Below, one piece after another: positions 12,610 through 25,213 of a stretch of 64,000 nucleotides of DNA. A program made the translations under genes and the position numbers. The DNA comes from Lumbricus rubellus. Its lineage: Eukaryota; Annelida; Clitellata; Crassiclitellata; Lumbricidae. The notes beneath the pieces are model-generated. The model ran no database searches. It had not been told where the DNA came from and saw nothing but the letters and a program-made list of their open reading frames with translations. Every line of letters starts with the position of its first letter. Position 1 is the first letter of the stretch. Location of the stretch: assembly GCA_945859605.1 (NCBI GenBank), contig OX243816.1, positions 27,575,424-27,639,423 on the forward strand, read 5' to 3'.

Positions 12610-12835
12610 CATAGGCGTACGAGGCGGGGGTCCAGAGGGGCAAATGCCCCCCCAACTTTTGGGCAAGTCTGTTTTTCGGGCAAGCAGACCCGGGAAAATA
12701 CGAAAAAATTGTATTGTTCACGACATATTTTGCCTTTTTTGTCTGGGAAAAATAGTATTTCCGACCACGAGATTTATTTTTCGGGTAGAAGTAAAATCTT
12801 TGACCCTCACTGCTGAAATCTCCCGTACGCCTATG
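12610..12835. mobile_element. hAT-like MITE with 8-bp target duplication
   Basis: Terminal inverted repeats CATAGGCGTACG and CGTACGCCTATG enclose 226 bp. They are flanked by a perfect direct repeat TCCACCAA (12602-12609 and 12836-12843). An 8-bp duplication with short TIRs is typical of hAT superfamily insertions. There is no internal coding sequence. Confidence 0.88.
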
Positions 12836-13015
12836 TCCACCAATGAATCCCTTCTATGCAACATTGAACTCAAGGTTGTCAACTGATATATCTCTTTCCT
12901 TGGGATCTGCCACAATTTCCCACAAAAATATAATCACATCACCTCTAGCTACTGCTATGAGGATACCGGTATTTCACTTCTTACTTGTCCTTTCTTTCAC
13001 AACTTCTTATGACGG

Positions 13016-13075
13016 GAGCGCCTCTGAATAGAGAGCTTGAAGAAGCGCTATAGAAATGAATAAATAAATAAAACG
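13016..13075 (+). repeat. SINE tail fragment
   Basis: CGCCTCTGAATAGAGAGCTT followed by an AGCGCTATAGAAATG-like segment and an AATAAATAAATAAA tail. Related segments occur at about 42862-42920 and 51575-51640, and in the bodies of the longer copies near 41950 and 47868. Confidence 0.6.
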
Positions 13076-15654
13076 ATGGCTAGGTGTTCGTTGCATAGGA
13101 AGTCTCCTGTTTATTCATAGGTTCTTTCGTGAGGGATGAGCAATAGAGTAACAGCTTTCGTAGAATTATATTCGTTTACCTTATTCCCCAGAGAGCGCCA
13201 GTGTGGAATGCAGTGTGCAGTGTGCACTGTGAGCCACATTCAACGTCTAATCAGAATTTTAAAAAACTGATATATTTTAAGAAATTGGAGATAACGATTA
13301 CACAGCAGAGTTGAAGAAGAGTGCACGAAATAATTGGGCATTGAATAAATCCACTCGGTTTCTGACCAATCAGAGGGAAGTGATATTATAGGAAGCAATG
13401 ACACCTAGATGTAGGCTTTGCAACGACGCTACACCTAGCCATTATAATAGGAGCAGTAGGCTACCAGCGCAAGTGATAATAATAATAGTAATTTTTTTAA
13501 CGTAGATCAAATCCCATAGGCTATTTGAACGGATTTAGTTGGGTTTGAAAGCAGTGATTTGTAAATTATGAAACAGAATTCAGACTATGGTTTCTGTACT
13601 TGGTAAGTAATTGTAATTGTAATCAAGACAATTTATATAGCATCGTCGGTAGCAAGCTACTTTTAGGATGCTTCACACAATACTATTCTCAAAGTTCAGC
13701 ATAAATGCAAACAGCTCCACTGCATGCATCTAAGGTTTAACCCATATTCTTTATTTATAACAAACACACCCGCATGTCATACATGTAGGTTCCAAAATAT
13801 GCGAACAATTAACTTTAGAAGCTGATGTGATGAAGTAAGACATTGATTGCAAGCAACTTACCGATTGTGGAGAGATTGGAATAAAATTTAATAATGTACT
13901 AGGCCTAAGTCTAAGGCTAAGTTTTTCGAAGTAGGCTGGTTCTAATGGATCCAAAGTAAGAATTTACGCACTACCTTACCTACCTTCATTGTTTTAGCGT
14001 GAAATAAATATACGACTGTTTCATTTTGAAATACAACGTAGCATCCATAGTTCCGCAAAAAGAAACTCGTAAAATAACATTAGACAAAAGTAGACCAGAT
14101 AGCACTAAATAGTCATGAAAATATAACAGCAGCAATAACAATACTAGTATAACAATATTAAACAACGGAAATTACAAATGAAATAGCACTTTAATTAATA
14201 ATTACAAAATACTTAGATAAAGATAACAAAATAGACAACATTAGTTAAAATAGTGAGATAATTCGTAAATATGTCAGTGAAAAAATAGCAAATCAACTGC
14301 TAATTCATACAATACATGTGTTCCAGTTGTATAAAATAAAGATATTTTAGTGCTAACTGCTAAGTAAAGGTGTAGCCTACACTTATCATAGTTGCAAGAA
14401 GGTTGCATCATTTTAAAATCGCAATTAACTCATAATAATAATAATAATAACAATAATAATAATGAAGTTTTATTGTTATTTACAATCGTATATTAATTAT
14501 GGTTTGTAAATTGTTAGTAAGTACGCAGCAAGATTACATGATATAGGATATAATAACCATGCATGTACTTTAAATTACATTTTCACTTGACTGATGATGA
14601 CAAAGGCTATGATATGTAGGCCTACATTCTAAATTAACTTGCTTACAAACCCTATACTATAAGTTGACTGGAAAGTTGAGTGTCACTGGTTGGCAACAAA
14701 ATGGCGCAATGAAGACATGTAAAAATATACAGTCCATGCCAGCTTCTACACTCTCTCGTGCTTAAAACAGTCATGTTTTAAGCCAGCAGACTGCATGGCT
14801 AATTAAGGTCACATTCAATATGTATGACTGCAATTAGCCAGTCTCGTTAAGTCGAACCTGTATAATAGTTGAATATTTAATTACTTCTAATGAAAATGCT
14901 CCGTTCGAGTTTCATACAAAGCCGTTGCAACTAATAAAACTGTCGTTACTATATACGAGTAGGCTAATTGCAGTGAAGTGCGCAATCGAAGCACGCATTT
15001 GGAGCAGATGGCTCATTAAAGTCATACTACCCTCTGACATGCAAGACTGTGTGTGAGCGATGGAGGTCAAATCATCAGATTTCTATTGAAATACTGCTCG
15101 TCTTTTACTAATGCGTCTGGGATTTGAAACTTAGTGAGATCGTTGGAAATGTTCAAATCGACGATAAATTAAGTTAATCAATTCGGAATGACCACTTGCC
15201 TTCGACATTTGCACAACAAGCAATTAATATTTACAAAGCGACCACATTTTCACGCACACTTAAAAGGTTAAATAAAAAAAAATAGCATTGCAATATGCCA
15301 TTTACAATTCTTGATTTCCATTAACTTAATTGACTTTTGCCTATTTGTCTTTTGATTGGTTGATTGATCAATTTAACATCAACAAAAGTTATAACCAAAT
15401 TTTAAGAAACTTCATTGAAGTTTGAAGCATCGTCGAAATAATCCTTCGATATTATTTATACAGTGACTAGTGCTGGAACAGCGAAGTTCTCTAACGGAGT
15501 TCTTGTCTGCATTTAGAATACGGTAGTTATTTAAATGCGCGCAGACCTGCGTGTTTATGTATGTATGAATATATGAATACATATAGGTTTCCTATGCTTA
15601 TAATAATATACTTGTATGTGTGAAGGTATGCACTATGCATGAGTGAAGCAGGAC
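13076..15654. other. AT-rich intergenic DNA, no gene seen
   Basis: Very AT-rich, with an (AAT)n stretch near 14430-14462. No ORF of substance, no recognisable exon and no element ends found. Confidence 0.5.
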
Positions 15655-16235
15655 GTTCTGGCGCCGCCGTTTTGGCCTCGGACGTTTGGCGCCGCCTTTT
15701 TTGGTGCCTAGATGGAAGTTGAATTGATCAAACTAATGCTTGGCGTAAGTGGAAGCTGGATTTATGAAAATAACTGCTACTGTGGAAGAAACTAAGTATT
15801 TGGTTCAATTGAAGCTGGATGGATAGAATTCTATTCAATTATATTAAATAGAAGTGGGGTTGACAGAGAGAAAAAATCACCTATAAATGAAAGCTTGGTT
15901 GATGAAACACTTCTTGGTTAAATAGAAGTTGGACAGATGAAAATTGTTTTACCTAAAATAGAAGTGGTATTGATAAAGATGTTCTCTTTAAATCGGATTT
16001 ACATTGATCGATGATATAGGCCTATAATTACTATTCAAATAGAAGTTGGAATGACGAAAAATTGTTACTCCAATGGCAGCTGGATTTATATAGGCCTAAA
16101 TGATTCCTGCTATTGCAAAAGCCGGATTACTGTGTACGGACCTTGAGCAGGAAATACGTCTGGCGCCTAAACAGCCGGCGTCAAAACGGCGGCACCAAAA
16201 TGGTCGCGCCAAAACGTCACGAGCCGGGCAGTTGT
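15655..16235. mobile_element. Possible fold-back element with GC-rich inverted ends
   Basis: The left end (15655-15710) carries repeated GGCGCCGCC and TTTTGG blocks. The right end (16155-16225) carries related blocks in opposite orientation (GGCGGCACCAAAATGG, CGCGCCAAAACGTC). The AT-rich interior is about 400 bp of diverged, roughly 60-bp periodic repeats built on AAATAGAAGTTGGA. No clear target duplication was found, so classification as a fold-back or other MITE is tentative. Confidence 0.5.
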
Positions 16236-16324
16236 GTCTTGGAGTTTTTAGTCACATAAGTGTCTGTCAGTCATTCACACATTATTCACAGACAATACTT
16301 TGAATAGTGTAGCGACAGACATGA

Positions 16325-17437
16325 TCACGTGTCGGGCGGCATCATCATCCAATGCGAGTGCTTGACTGAGTTCCAGGCATTCTGTGAATCGTTGAGGCTG
16401 TTTACCAAGGCGAAGACGATATGACGACCAGACTGAGTGAAAGTCTGAAGAAGGCGAGAGGGATTCTCGTCGAGGTACTCTGAGAAGACGACATGTTGGA
16501 TCCAACCGAGTGTTGTTCGTGGAATGATTCCAGTCAGGTACACATCATCCACCCACCAGATGGGCACCGTGTCACTGGCGCTCAGCACATCCTCGGCCAC
16601 GTCCCTTGACATGATGTAGAACGTTCCCCAGCAGTACGGTGGGTAGAACGTCTCGCGGTAATCTCCAACGGATACGCACCACTTGCCACACCAGACGTTT
16701 GGACGCAGGACCCGCGATCGCCAGTGGACCTTGCAAGCGAGGAAGCGTCTGGCGTTGGCGTACTCGATCCTGAGGAGAGGATGCAGGTGGTAGACGTTGA
16801 CGAAAACGTCGGCGTCAACCTTGACGATGAAGCTGGAACGAGGACAGAACAAGACGAACCATTTCAACATCAACAGTCCTTTGTAGCTGAGGTTCCGATA
16901 GTCGTCGATGAAATCCCCTTGGATCAGATCACCATGGATGACCGATTCCATCCGGACCCTCTCCTCCACGTTCGTCTGCAGTGTCCTTCCGATTGGGAAG
17001 AAGACCAAAGCGTCCATGGGACCAAGGACGTCGCGCGACCCCCATGTTTGCCGCACCAGCTGACGAACTTCGAAGTCCTCTGGACGAGTGTAGACGACAA
17101 TGACGATGGTCGAGGGCTGGTCGTCACCCGACGAAGACTTCCTGTTTGAACCGGAAGCACAGACGTTTCTTGGTATGTTTGTTGTGAATTCGATGGGGAT
17201 CCGCGGGAGGGCAGTGTACGCTGGGGTGGGGTGGACAATAGAGGGTGACAGTTGAACCCAATGACGTTGAATGGATTTGAATTGAAGGACGAGGCAGAGA
17301 AGGAAAGAGAAGGCGACGAGAAAGGACGACAGTTGCAATCGTCGCTGAGAGATCTTCGACCAATTCAAGCACGACATCACAACCGTGTTACACACTACAA
17401 CGCACATACATGTATACAGGATAACATATACAAACAT
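16325..17437 (-). CDS. Beta-1,3-glycosyltransferase (GT31 family), type II Golgi membrane protein
   Basis: An intronless 370-codon ORF. By family knowledge, GT31 enzymes transfer galactose or N-acetylglucosamine in beta-1,3 linkage to glycan acceptors in the Golgi; the substrate cannot be told here. Seen in the sequence: a hydrophobic signal-anchor at about residues 34-52; the RQTWG motif (129-133); a GDLIQGDFIDDYRNLSYK block (169-186); the metal-binding DxD motif as Asp-Ala-Asp (208-210); YPPYCWGTFY (265-274); and VDDVYLTG (296-303). N-glycosylation sequons occur at 182 and 359. The second Met (residue 21, at 17377) gives a more usual short cytoplasmic tail before the anchor and is probably the real start; 17437 is the longest form. 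Length and single-exon structure fit the family. The opposite-strand ORF at 16724-17149 is a shadow. Confidence 0.9.
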   Translation of the reverse strand: MFVYVILYTCMCVVVCNTVVMSCLNWSKISQRRLQLSSFLVAFSFLLCLVLQFKSIQRHWVQLSPSIVHPTPAYTALPRIPIEFTTNIPRNVCASGSNRKSSSGDDQPSTIVIVVYTRPEDFEVRQLVRQTWGSRDVLGPMDALVFFPIGRTLQTNVEERVRMESVIHGDLIQGDFIDDYRNLSYKGLLMLKWFVLFCPRSSFIVKVDADVFVNVYHLHPLLRIEYANARRFLACKVHWRSRVLRPNVWCGKWCVSVGDYRETFYPPYCWGTFYIMSRDVAEDVLSASDTVPIWWVDDVYLTGIIPRTTLGWIQHVVFSEYLDENPSRLLQTFTQSGRHIVFALVNSLNDSQNAWNSVKHSHWMMMPPDT

Positions 17438-18650
17438 ATTGTTATATGATATATGATGAATGAATGCAAGGTATTCACATACTAAGAAACTGTATGTAGT
17501 GTAAATTAAGATGATTTATGGTAGTATAACTTAATGATGAGTATATGTGCCTAGTAAAATAATTATAGCCATGGTCTTTCTCATTCGGGACTATATAGAA
17601 TGCCAACCGCTTGCAGACTTGATTGAACTGTTTTGCGAGAGGAGCACAATACAGATGATCTCAATTGTTACATAAAAATTATTGTAAAATTATTGGTGAA
17701 TTTGATGTGAAAATTAGTAACAACACTGAAAGGAATAAAGTTCTTTTAGCAATGTGCATTAATTTTCATAATTCTACGCATATGTTGCATTGAATCTTTC
17801 ACCCGCAGTTTTCTTTCCTAATTACCTTTTATCGTTTCTCTGTCTTTATCGCATCATCATCATCATCATCTTTGCATGAACGTTGATCACGAAGAGCGAT
17901 TTTCACTGTGTTACTTGTATTACTATTCAGTGAATCAACTTCCGATATAAAAACGCGTCCTTTCCTTTCATTTATTCGATAGACTATACTTATTTCTGCT
18001 TCTGATTTCATCGTTCAGTGATCGTCTCCAGGCGGTCACGTGACTTGCAAGCGGCATGACTTCAGGTCAATCTGGGTCAGGTCAGGTCGGGTCATGCCGG
18101 GTTGGGTAATACCAATGAAATTATCTTGTGTCTGCGGTTCTGTATATAATCAAGGCGTGGCTCATCAGATCGATCTACGACAGACAAATCATCGACATCT
18201 AAGTCACACCTATGCACAGGTTGCACCACTTTTCAGGGGCGGATCCAGGTGGTCAATCCAGCCACAGCCCCCATATTTAAAAATTGACTGATACTCTGTA
18301 AGCCTAAATTTTGTTATTTGCAGGAGACTCACTTGTTTAAACGACCGTTTGTGTTGGTCAGTAACTTGGACACGATTCTTAAGAAGTTTGTACGTAGTTC
18401 AAACGAAGTAAGAGCGTCAAGAATTAGACGATTGAACCCAAAATGCATCGGCTGTAGGAGGATGAGACTGCAATACAACTAAGCTATATTTAATCATGCT
18501 TTACTTCACCACATTTCATTTTATTCACCTTTGCAAATCACTTCAACAAAAAAGGTTTTTAGCTTTCGTTGCAAGCAATAACCTGTCTTTAGGACTAAAT
18601 ACCATCTTAGAAATATGATGACCTACCTCACATTAAGCCTTTAATTTCAT
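17438..18650. other. Intergenic, no gene seen
   Basis: Upstream region of the glycosyltransferase and beyond. It contains a (CAT)n tract near 17853-17872. At 18233-18247 there is a CAGGGGCGGATCCAG sequence resembling the terminus of common animal hAT MITEs, but no matching right end was found. Confidence 0.4.
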
Positions 18651-18658
18651 CTGCTTCT

Positions 18659-18762
18659 TTAATGAAGATGATGAAGATGATGAAGTTGATGATGAAGTTG
18701 ATGAGGATGACAGAGCGACAGCTGATCACAACGATGACTCTCGACTGCTGCCATTGTTGTTG

Positions 18763-18796
<34 letters not shown>

Positions 18797-18830
18797 TGAC
18801 AACAACGACGACGACGACGACGACGATGTC
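18659..18830. repeat. GAT/TTG/CTG/ACG trinucleotide microsatellites
   Basis: GATGAA/GATGAT repeats at 18662-18705, TTGTTG then CTGCTG at 18750-18793, and ACGACG at 18802-18823. ORFs across it are runs of Leu, Thr or Ala only. Confidence 0.9.
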
Positions 18831-19560
18831 TTTGGTTTCATCAGATGCATCGGAATCAGCAGACCAACCGTTTCCTCATCATGAATTAAAGAATTTAAAG
18901 AGGTTGCAGGTGCTTAACATCCCTCCTCCTCGCCGTCTAATCTCATCCTCATCTATGAGATTATTCCTATATTTCTGTCTGCCACGGCCAACGATCGACT
19001 GCACAACTGAACCTGTTGTGTACAACTGCACGCGCTATATAAACGGCCCATAGTTTATGCTCAGCTGCATCCACCGCCCCAAAGCAGCCAGAACAGCGGC
19101 AGCAGCAGCAGCAGCAGCGGATGAGGAAGCGGCGGTGGCAGAGGGGCGGCAGGCTGGCTGTTGGCATTGCTTGTGCACACGAGTATATATATTATATATT
19201 ATATATATAATATATATAATATATAATATATATGCGATGAGTCCGAGTCAGCCGTTGAATGTAGCAATCGCTGCCAGCAACGACCGAGCAGTTCATGTGT
19301 TTGTCGTTGTATGTTTGCCTATGTCAATCGTGGTGTTCTATCGTGTTTGGCTGTGCCATTGAGGCGGGTGCTCTGTCGTGTGCTTGGGTGTTTGTTTGTT
19401 TGTTTGGTGCCTGTCTCCTTCGTCGTCTATTTGTCTGCTTCTGCACGCACGATTGAACATCTTCAACAGTACGGTCAATATTCATTCGCATGGTGGCGAT
19501 TGACACGTTAAATCACTCTCGCTGATGACTCAATATATGTACTCCTTTGCGTCCATTAGA

Positions 19561-19702
<142 letters not shown>

Positions 19703-21690
19703 GTTCATTTGTTTGTTGACGATGACCCAGCGCTGTCTAACATGATTTTATTTCTCTCATCCTATGCGTGTTCGCGTCTCTGTTTAATTCTGTGTATTCT
19801 ATGTCAGCATATCTGGCTGTCCTCGTGGAGGGCCGAAAAAGCTCGAACGAAATAATTCCGTAATACATTTCCAATAAGAACCTACAGTAAGATCAGGGCT
19901 AGTTGTGTGTACATGTAATTGCAAAATGGGCGTCTTTGCGACGTTGTGCTAATTAAGGCACAGACCTGATGCTTATATTATGTATCCACAATTTAATGTA
20001 TGCGCAGTTGTGACGAATGTAGAAGACAGAACACAGACACTGGGAATGTATATGCACAGAACATCTTAAGTACCTCACAAGGGTATTCTGCAAATGTGTC
20101 TAAAGTCGATCAGAAATTGTTTTCTGAACCACTAAAGCTGACTGTCACAGAGGAGAAGATTGTGGCTGTGTAGAAGTAGAACAGATGGAAACAGTTATAA
20201 TAATAATAGCTTCATCTGGAGATTGTCACCGCGCATCTCCTACTCTTTCAGATCCCTATGTGTGCAGAGACGGCAGACGTCTTAAGAACTCTATAGATAC
20301 TCACCGTGGGTTCTATAATTATTATCGCAATCATATCCGGGCCAAGATGAACACTGTCGTAGTATAGCGACTGCGCCCTCCACACTGGAGTCCTTCCTAC
20401 AGATTACAACTTGGAATTGAAACCATCCAAAACCCGAGTTACCCGACTCTTTCGGTCTTGATTTAATACTAATTATATCGACGGTGTTGGGCTGATCTCC
20501 ATGTCACGGTTTACGTGTGGCGCTAATAGATTTGGATCTACATTTACACAGATACATGCGCTCTAATGAAATTATATTGCTGATATTGCCATATTATAAT
20601 TATTGGTCTGGCTGAACTAATTTGCTACTGCTTCAGCAGGTGATATTATTACCTGTTCACAATATTTTAATCGAAATTCTAATTGCAGCAACGCTAATTT
20701 TATTCGCCATTTTCCTGTTTACAGAAACGCTGCTCACTCTATAGATATAGAGTGATATCGATCAATTGCAAAACTGCAGTTACACGTAAGCTCATCCCCA
20801 TTGAATAAGCTCCGATAGAGTTGGAAAACTATTTGAAGACTTTAAAGAAAATTCTCGATAGTTTTCCTATCGTTATTCTTGCACCAAATATCAGTTCCAG
20901 ATTAATTGTATCTGGGGCTTCAATCTGTAGCATTCAACTGCAAACATTTGCAATTTACTGCTGTCATCTTCTGACTCCTGTCAGAGACGAAACTGAGTGT
21001 AAGTGTTACCGGAAGTATTACTGAGAGAATGTGTCTGTAGGTGCGTTTCGTCTTGTGATCGAAACGTCGGACCAAGCCCGCATCCGTCACAAAGAAAACA
21101 CTGTGATATTCGGCGTGTGTATTGTATTTAAACATTTATAAAGCGCCTCTAGTAGGGTGAACCGTTCAGAGGCGCTCTGTGTGGCAGTAGTCCTAATAAT
21201 AACATAGTCGCACTACTCGACACACCGCATGGATGACTTAGCATATCCAATAGATGTCGATAGATGCAGAAAACTGAACCGAACAGTACTGCCAAAGGTA
21301 GGTCAGGCAAGAAATATACGCTACCAGCTCGATTAAGGCGAGTTTCAAAGATTCACTTGGGCTTCGTAGGCCTTTCGATTGGAGCCGACTAAAACTTGAC
21401 AACGTATTCCATTGGCTAAGTGACTTCAAATTGGAGCCTAACAGAATCGGGTCAAGATTCCAATCTACATGTATAAAAGAAGAAGTCGTAGAAGTCGGCA
21501 GCATAAACTTTGACTTTCGAGAGAATAACAGTGCTGTTCTCGCTGCGCTCCCTGTCAGTAGACCTATACTGTGCAGGCTAACCAGTGAAGCTAATGATCG
21601 AACAAGAGGACGGAATTCTACAATGTATTCCAGTCACGTGCTACCAAAACCTGCGATACCTGCAGGTCTCAACATTTTGATGGTCTCATA
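19703..21690. other. Intergenic, no gene seen
   Basis: No exon or element end I can support. At 21125-21180 a segment containing ATTTATAAAGCGCCTCTAG resembles the SINE-associated sequence seen elsewhere in the window. Confidence 0.4.
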
Positions 21691-21694
21691 CTTT

Positions 21695-22460
21695 GAGGTC
21701 ATTGGAATGACCCTGAGCATCTTCAACGCACCATCAAACGTCTATATATTACATTTCAAAAGAAACAGACACAACAGATCAACGCACAACACACGTGTAT
21801 GTATGTATGGAAAATGTGTCATGGTCAATGGTAGCAAGATCGTTCACAGTTCACAGATTGTCTTAGAAAGCATTTTCATCTAATTATGTGCGTGGATTTG
21901 CGATAGCAGCTATAGGCCTATCCTTAGCGCACCAAACACTGAATCATTCCCTAAAACAACTCTGAATAAAATGCGCTATATAAATATATAAATGCATCTA
22001 CATTTACAGCAGAAAACGAGATAAGTGTTCAGTCAACAATTCTCGTCATTTCAGGATATTATGACTTGGGAGTCATTGGAATGACCTGAGCATCTTCAAC
22101 GCACCATCAAACGTCTATTACATTTCAAAAGAAACAGACACAACAGATCAACGCACAACACACGTGTATGTATGTATGTATGTATGGAAAATGTGTCATG
22201 GCAAATAGTAACAAGATCGTTAACAGTTCACAGGTTGTCTTAGAAAGCATTTGCATAATGTAATTCTATGTGTGTATTTGCGATGGCAGCTATAGGCCTA
22301 TCCTTTGCGCACCAAACACTGAATCATTCCCTAATCATTCCCTAAAACTACTCTGAAAAAATGCGCTATATAATTATAAATACATAAATGCATCTACATT
22401 TACAGCATAAAACGAGAGAAGTGTTCAGTCAGTAATTCTCGTCATTTCAGGATATTATGA
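21695..22460 (+). repeat. Tandem duplication of about 370 bp
   Basis: The segment from about 21697 (GTCATTGGAATGACC) to 22060 recurs from about 22072 to 22460 with small indels. Variants include an extra TGTATGTATG, a dinucleotide deletion near CGTCTA, and a duplicated AATCATTCCCT. No ORF is conserved between the copies. Confidence 0.85.
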
Positions 22461-22540
22461 TGTAAAATTAATCTCGTGGTTCTGTACATCTAAGCTTATA
22501 GAATCAATATAGAGTCTATATTGTTGTTTTCGTTCCCACT

Positions 22541-22624
22541 ACATCATCATCATCATCATCGTCATCGTCGTCGTCGTCGTCATCATCATCATCATCATCA
22601 TTGTCATCGTCATCGTCGTCGTCG

Positions 22625-22662
<38 letters not shown>

Positions 22663-22693
22663 ATCATCATCATCATCGTCATCATCATCATCG

Positions 22694-22733
<40 letters not shown>
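22541..22733. repeat. (ATC/GTC)n microsatellite at the end of the coiled-coil gene
   Basis: About 64 ATC or GTC triplets. On the minus strand it begins with the stop codon of the neighbouring coding exon, which is followed by further in-frame TGA triplets. Poly-Asp, poly-His and poly-Met ORFs here are not genes. Confidence 0.95.
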
Positions 22734-24568
22734 AGTATCTCCTCTTCAACAATAGCGCTCAGTTTCTGTTGTGTCCCCGGTGGTGAAGAAGATGATGAGG
22801 AGGAGATGCCATGCTGCTCATCGTGGTCTGTCTCCATGGCAACGTCTCTTCCGTTCAGCAGTTGGAGGTAATTCATTTGAAGGAAACGTTGGTAGCTGAG
22901 CACTTTGCTCTTCTCATCCTCCCATCGGTTTCTCTCCTCCTCGAACTCTCTCTTCACTCTCTCCATCTCATCCCTCGTCTTCTGAAGTTCCGTCTGCAGC
23001 AGCTGAATGCATTCAGCCATCGATGATTCATCATCTTTCCTGTTTCGTCTGCTCAGCTCATCACTCGACTCAACCGTCGTCGAATGATCCACCGCCGTGT
23101 GGTTCCAGCGCGTTCCTTTTCCAATCTCTTTGTAATCGAGTGCTTTCATGTCATCCTCAGACTTCCAATGACGGATTCCTCCTCCGCAGCCATTCGGATG
23201 GTGATTGCCAGCAGACGAAGATGATGGAGACGAATACTGGAGCAGTGGAGGAGCGGAAGAGTCACGTGGTCCGTCGTCGTACTGTAGAGCTCCTGCGTAC
23301 ATCACTCCGACCGTTTCTCTCTTGCGCTGGTTCACTTCCCGCCTCAGGTCCTTCACCATCCTCTTCGTCCTCTCCAGCTGCCACTCCGCACGGATGCATC
23401 TCGTCGCGAACTCTTCCCTCTGTGACTTCAACGTCGTCACGCGGTCCTGCAGCTGAACGTTCTCCTGCGTCAGCATCCCGACCTGCTGACGCAGACCATC
23501 CTCATTGCGGAAGGAATTGTGCATCTGTGCACTGAGATAGTTCTCGAAGTCTTTCTTGAGAACGGACGATTCGACATCCCTCCTTCTCCTCACCTCTTCA
23601 AACGACTGGAGAATCGCTTTCTCGTTCCTCTCCATCGTTCCTCTCAAGTGAATCGTCTCGTATTCCTTCTCGCTCAACTTTCGTTCCACGGTGCTGACTT
23701 TCAGGCGCAGGTCTCCGAGTTCTTTCTGGAGGTTCTGGCAGGCGGCGCACAGTGCTGGAACTCGAGGCATAATAATGTTATGACCTGGACCGGTCAATTC
23801 AGCTGCGGAGGAGGAGAATCCGACGTGGACTGAATTCTGACGAGAATGGACTCCAGCCGGAGTCGGTCGGTCGGGGAATCTCGCTGAAGCTCCGCGGAAG
23901 AAGGACTGCGATGGAAGCGACTGAGGCGTTTGATAGCATTTACCAGATGTTGCTGAATCCTGGATGTGTTGAGGACTTGCGTTAGGCGTTCGATTGAAAT
24001 TACCAACAGCAGTCAGGTCTTGATGATGATGATGATGATGGTGATGGTTCAATGGCGTCGTCGTCGTTGTTTGTTTACCTGGTGTCGAGATGATCCCATG
24101 GACTTGATCATTGGAAGACTTCTCAAAATGTCTAGATGTCGGCGCTGTGTAGATCTCCTGTTGATCTCCAGCAGGCCTTTGACAGTGTCTGGTGGTAGTC
24201 GACATCGAGCTCTGAGCATGACGTAGATCGGCGAATGTTGTCTGACCGTGTTTACCAGTGTTTGTGTCATGTACAAGAACCTGTTCTATCCGACGCTCGC
24301 AGTTCTTTCCTGCAGCAGTGGGTGATGAGAACGAGGAGCTGGGGCATTCCTGAGATCTTTTACTGGCCCTGACGTCTTGACAACTGAGGCTGACCGGACC
24401 CTGATACCTGTGCTGATCCGACAGGTGAGAGGGCGGAGGGTGTGTGGCAGCGGGGGTGACCGACATTGGTTTCCTATGGTCGGAGTTATCAGACGACTCT
24501 TTCGTCTTCGCAGCAGACTGAGGTGATGTGTGAAATTCGGCTCTCGTCACAAAACGTGATGGAGTGTC
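22730..24568 (-). CDS. Terminal exon of an unrecognised coiled-coil protein
   Basis: An open frame of 612 codons running to a TGA stop at 22730-22732. There is no ATG at its 5' end; instead a good acceptor (CCTTCTGTTAG) precedes 24568, and the frame opens GAC ACT CCA, so this is the last exon of a spliced gene. The N-terminal 260 residues are polar and Ser/Thr/Pro/Gln-rich with an eight-His run. After a CAACQNL segment near residue 267 come long Glu/Lys/Arg/Leu heptad-rich coiled coils to about residue 410, a low-complexity linker, and a second coil (from about 515, containing QLLQTELQKTRDEMERVKRE). I do not recognise the family; a scaffold or cytoskeletal-linker role would be a guess. The probable upstream exon is 29763-30289. 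Confidence 0.75.
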
Positions 24569-25213
24569 CTAACAGAAGGAATAAAGGGCGAATTCATTCA
24601 AATATCATTCAAACAGTTTTAGCATGCAAGCAACCAATACGTAGGCCTACATTAAACATAGGTTTATTGTATTGTGCTTAAAGCAGTGTTTAGGCCTAAT
24701 CCACGCATCTCTGGGGAATCCGCCAGAATGACTTCCTCAGAAAAATTGAACAGCTGCTTTTACATGTAAAGAAAAGAGCTATCATCAACAGGGAGATATA
24801 AGAAATAGAGGATAAAAATTGATGATTATACTAAAAAAGTTCATGAAATCATCAGAAAGGTAATATTGTGAGTTTGGTGTGTACTAAAAGACTTAAACAG
24901 GTCATCAGAAAAAAGAGAGATGACAAGCATAAAAACCTTAAACTGGTTAATAATCAGCGCCTCAGCGGTTGGCCGTCCCCCCCCAAAATAACAACAAAAA
25001 CCTGGATACCCAAAGCAGAGGAACTAGATTAAACATGTTTGAAATAAATAAAATTAAAATAGTAGTTGCACCAGTGACCATAGGCATGGTTTATAGATGT
25101 GTTTAGATACGTCATGAAGTTTTTATTTTAATTGTTGAACTAAGACAATTCAGTAGTGAACCGAATCACAACATTAGTCATATACAAGCACAACTGATTA
25201 CACACCACGACAG
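24569..25213. other. Probable intron sequence
   Basis: Lies between the two exons proposed for the coiled-coil gene. No gene seen. Confidence 0.4.

Noticed and set aside
16724..17149. 141-codon plus-strand ORF inside the glycosyltransferase
   Set aside because: Antisense shadow; the minus frame carries all GT31 motifs.
18233..18247. CAGGGGCGGATCCAG as a hAT MITE terminus
   Set aside because: Resembles a common MITE end, but no inverted partner or 8-bp duplication was found within 1-2 kb.
22516..22752. Poly-Asp, poly-His and poly-Met ORFs
   Set aside because: Readings of the ATC microsatellite. Only the minus-strand terminal exon ending at 22730 has coding features.
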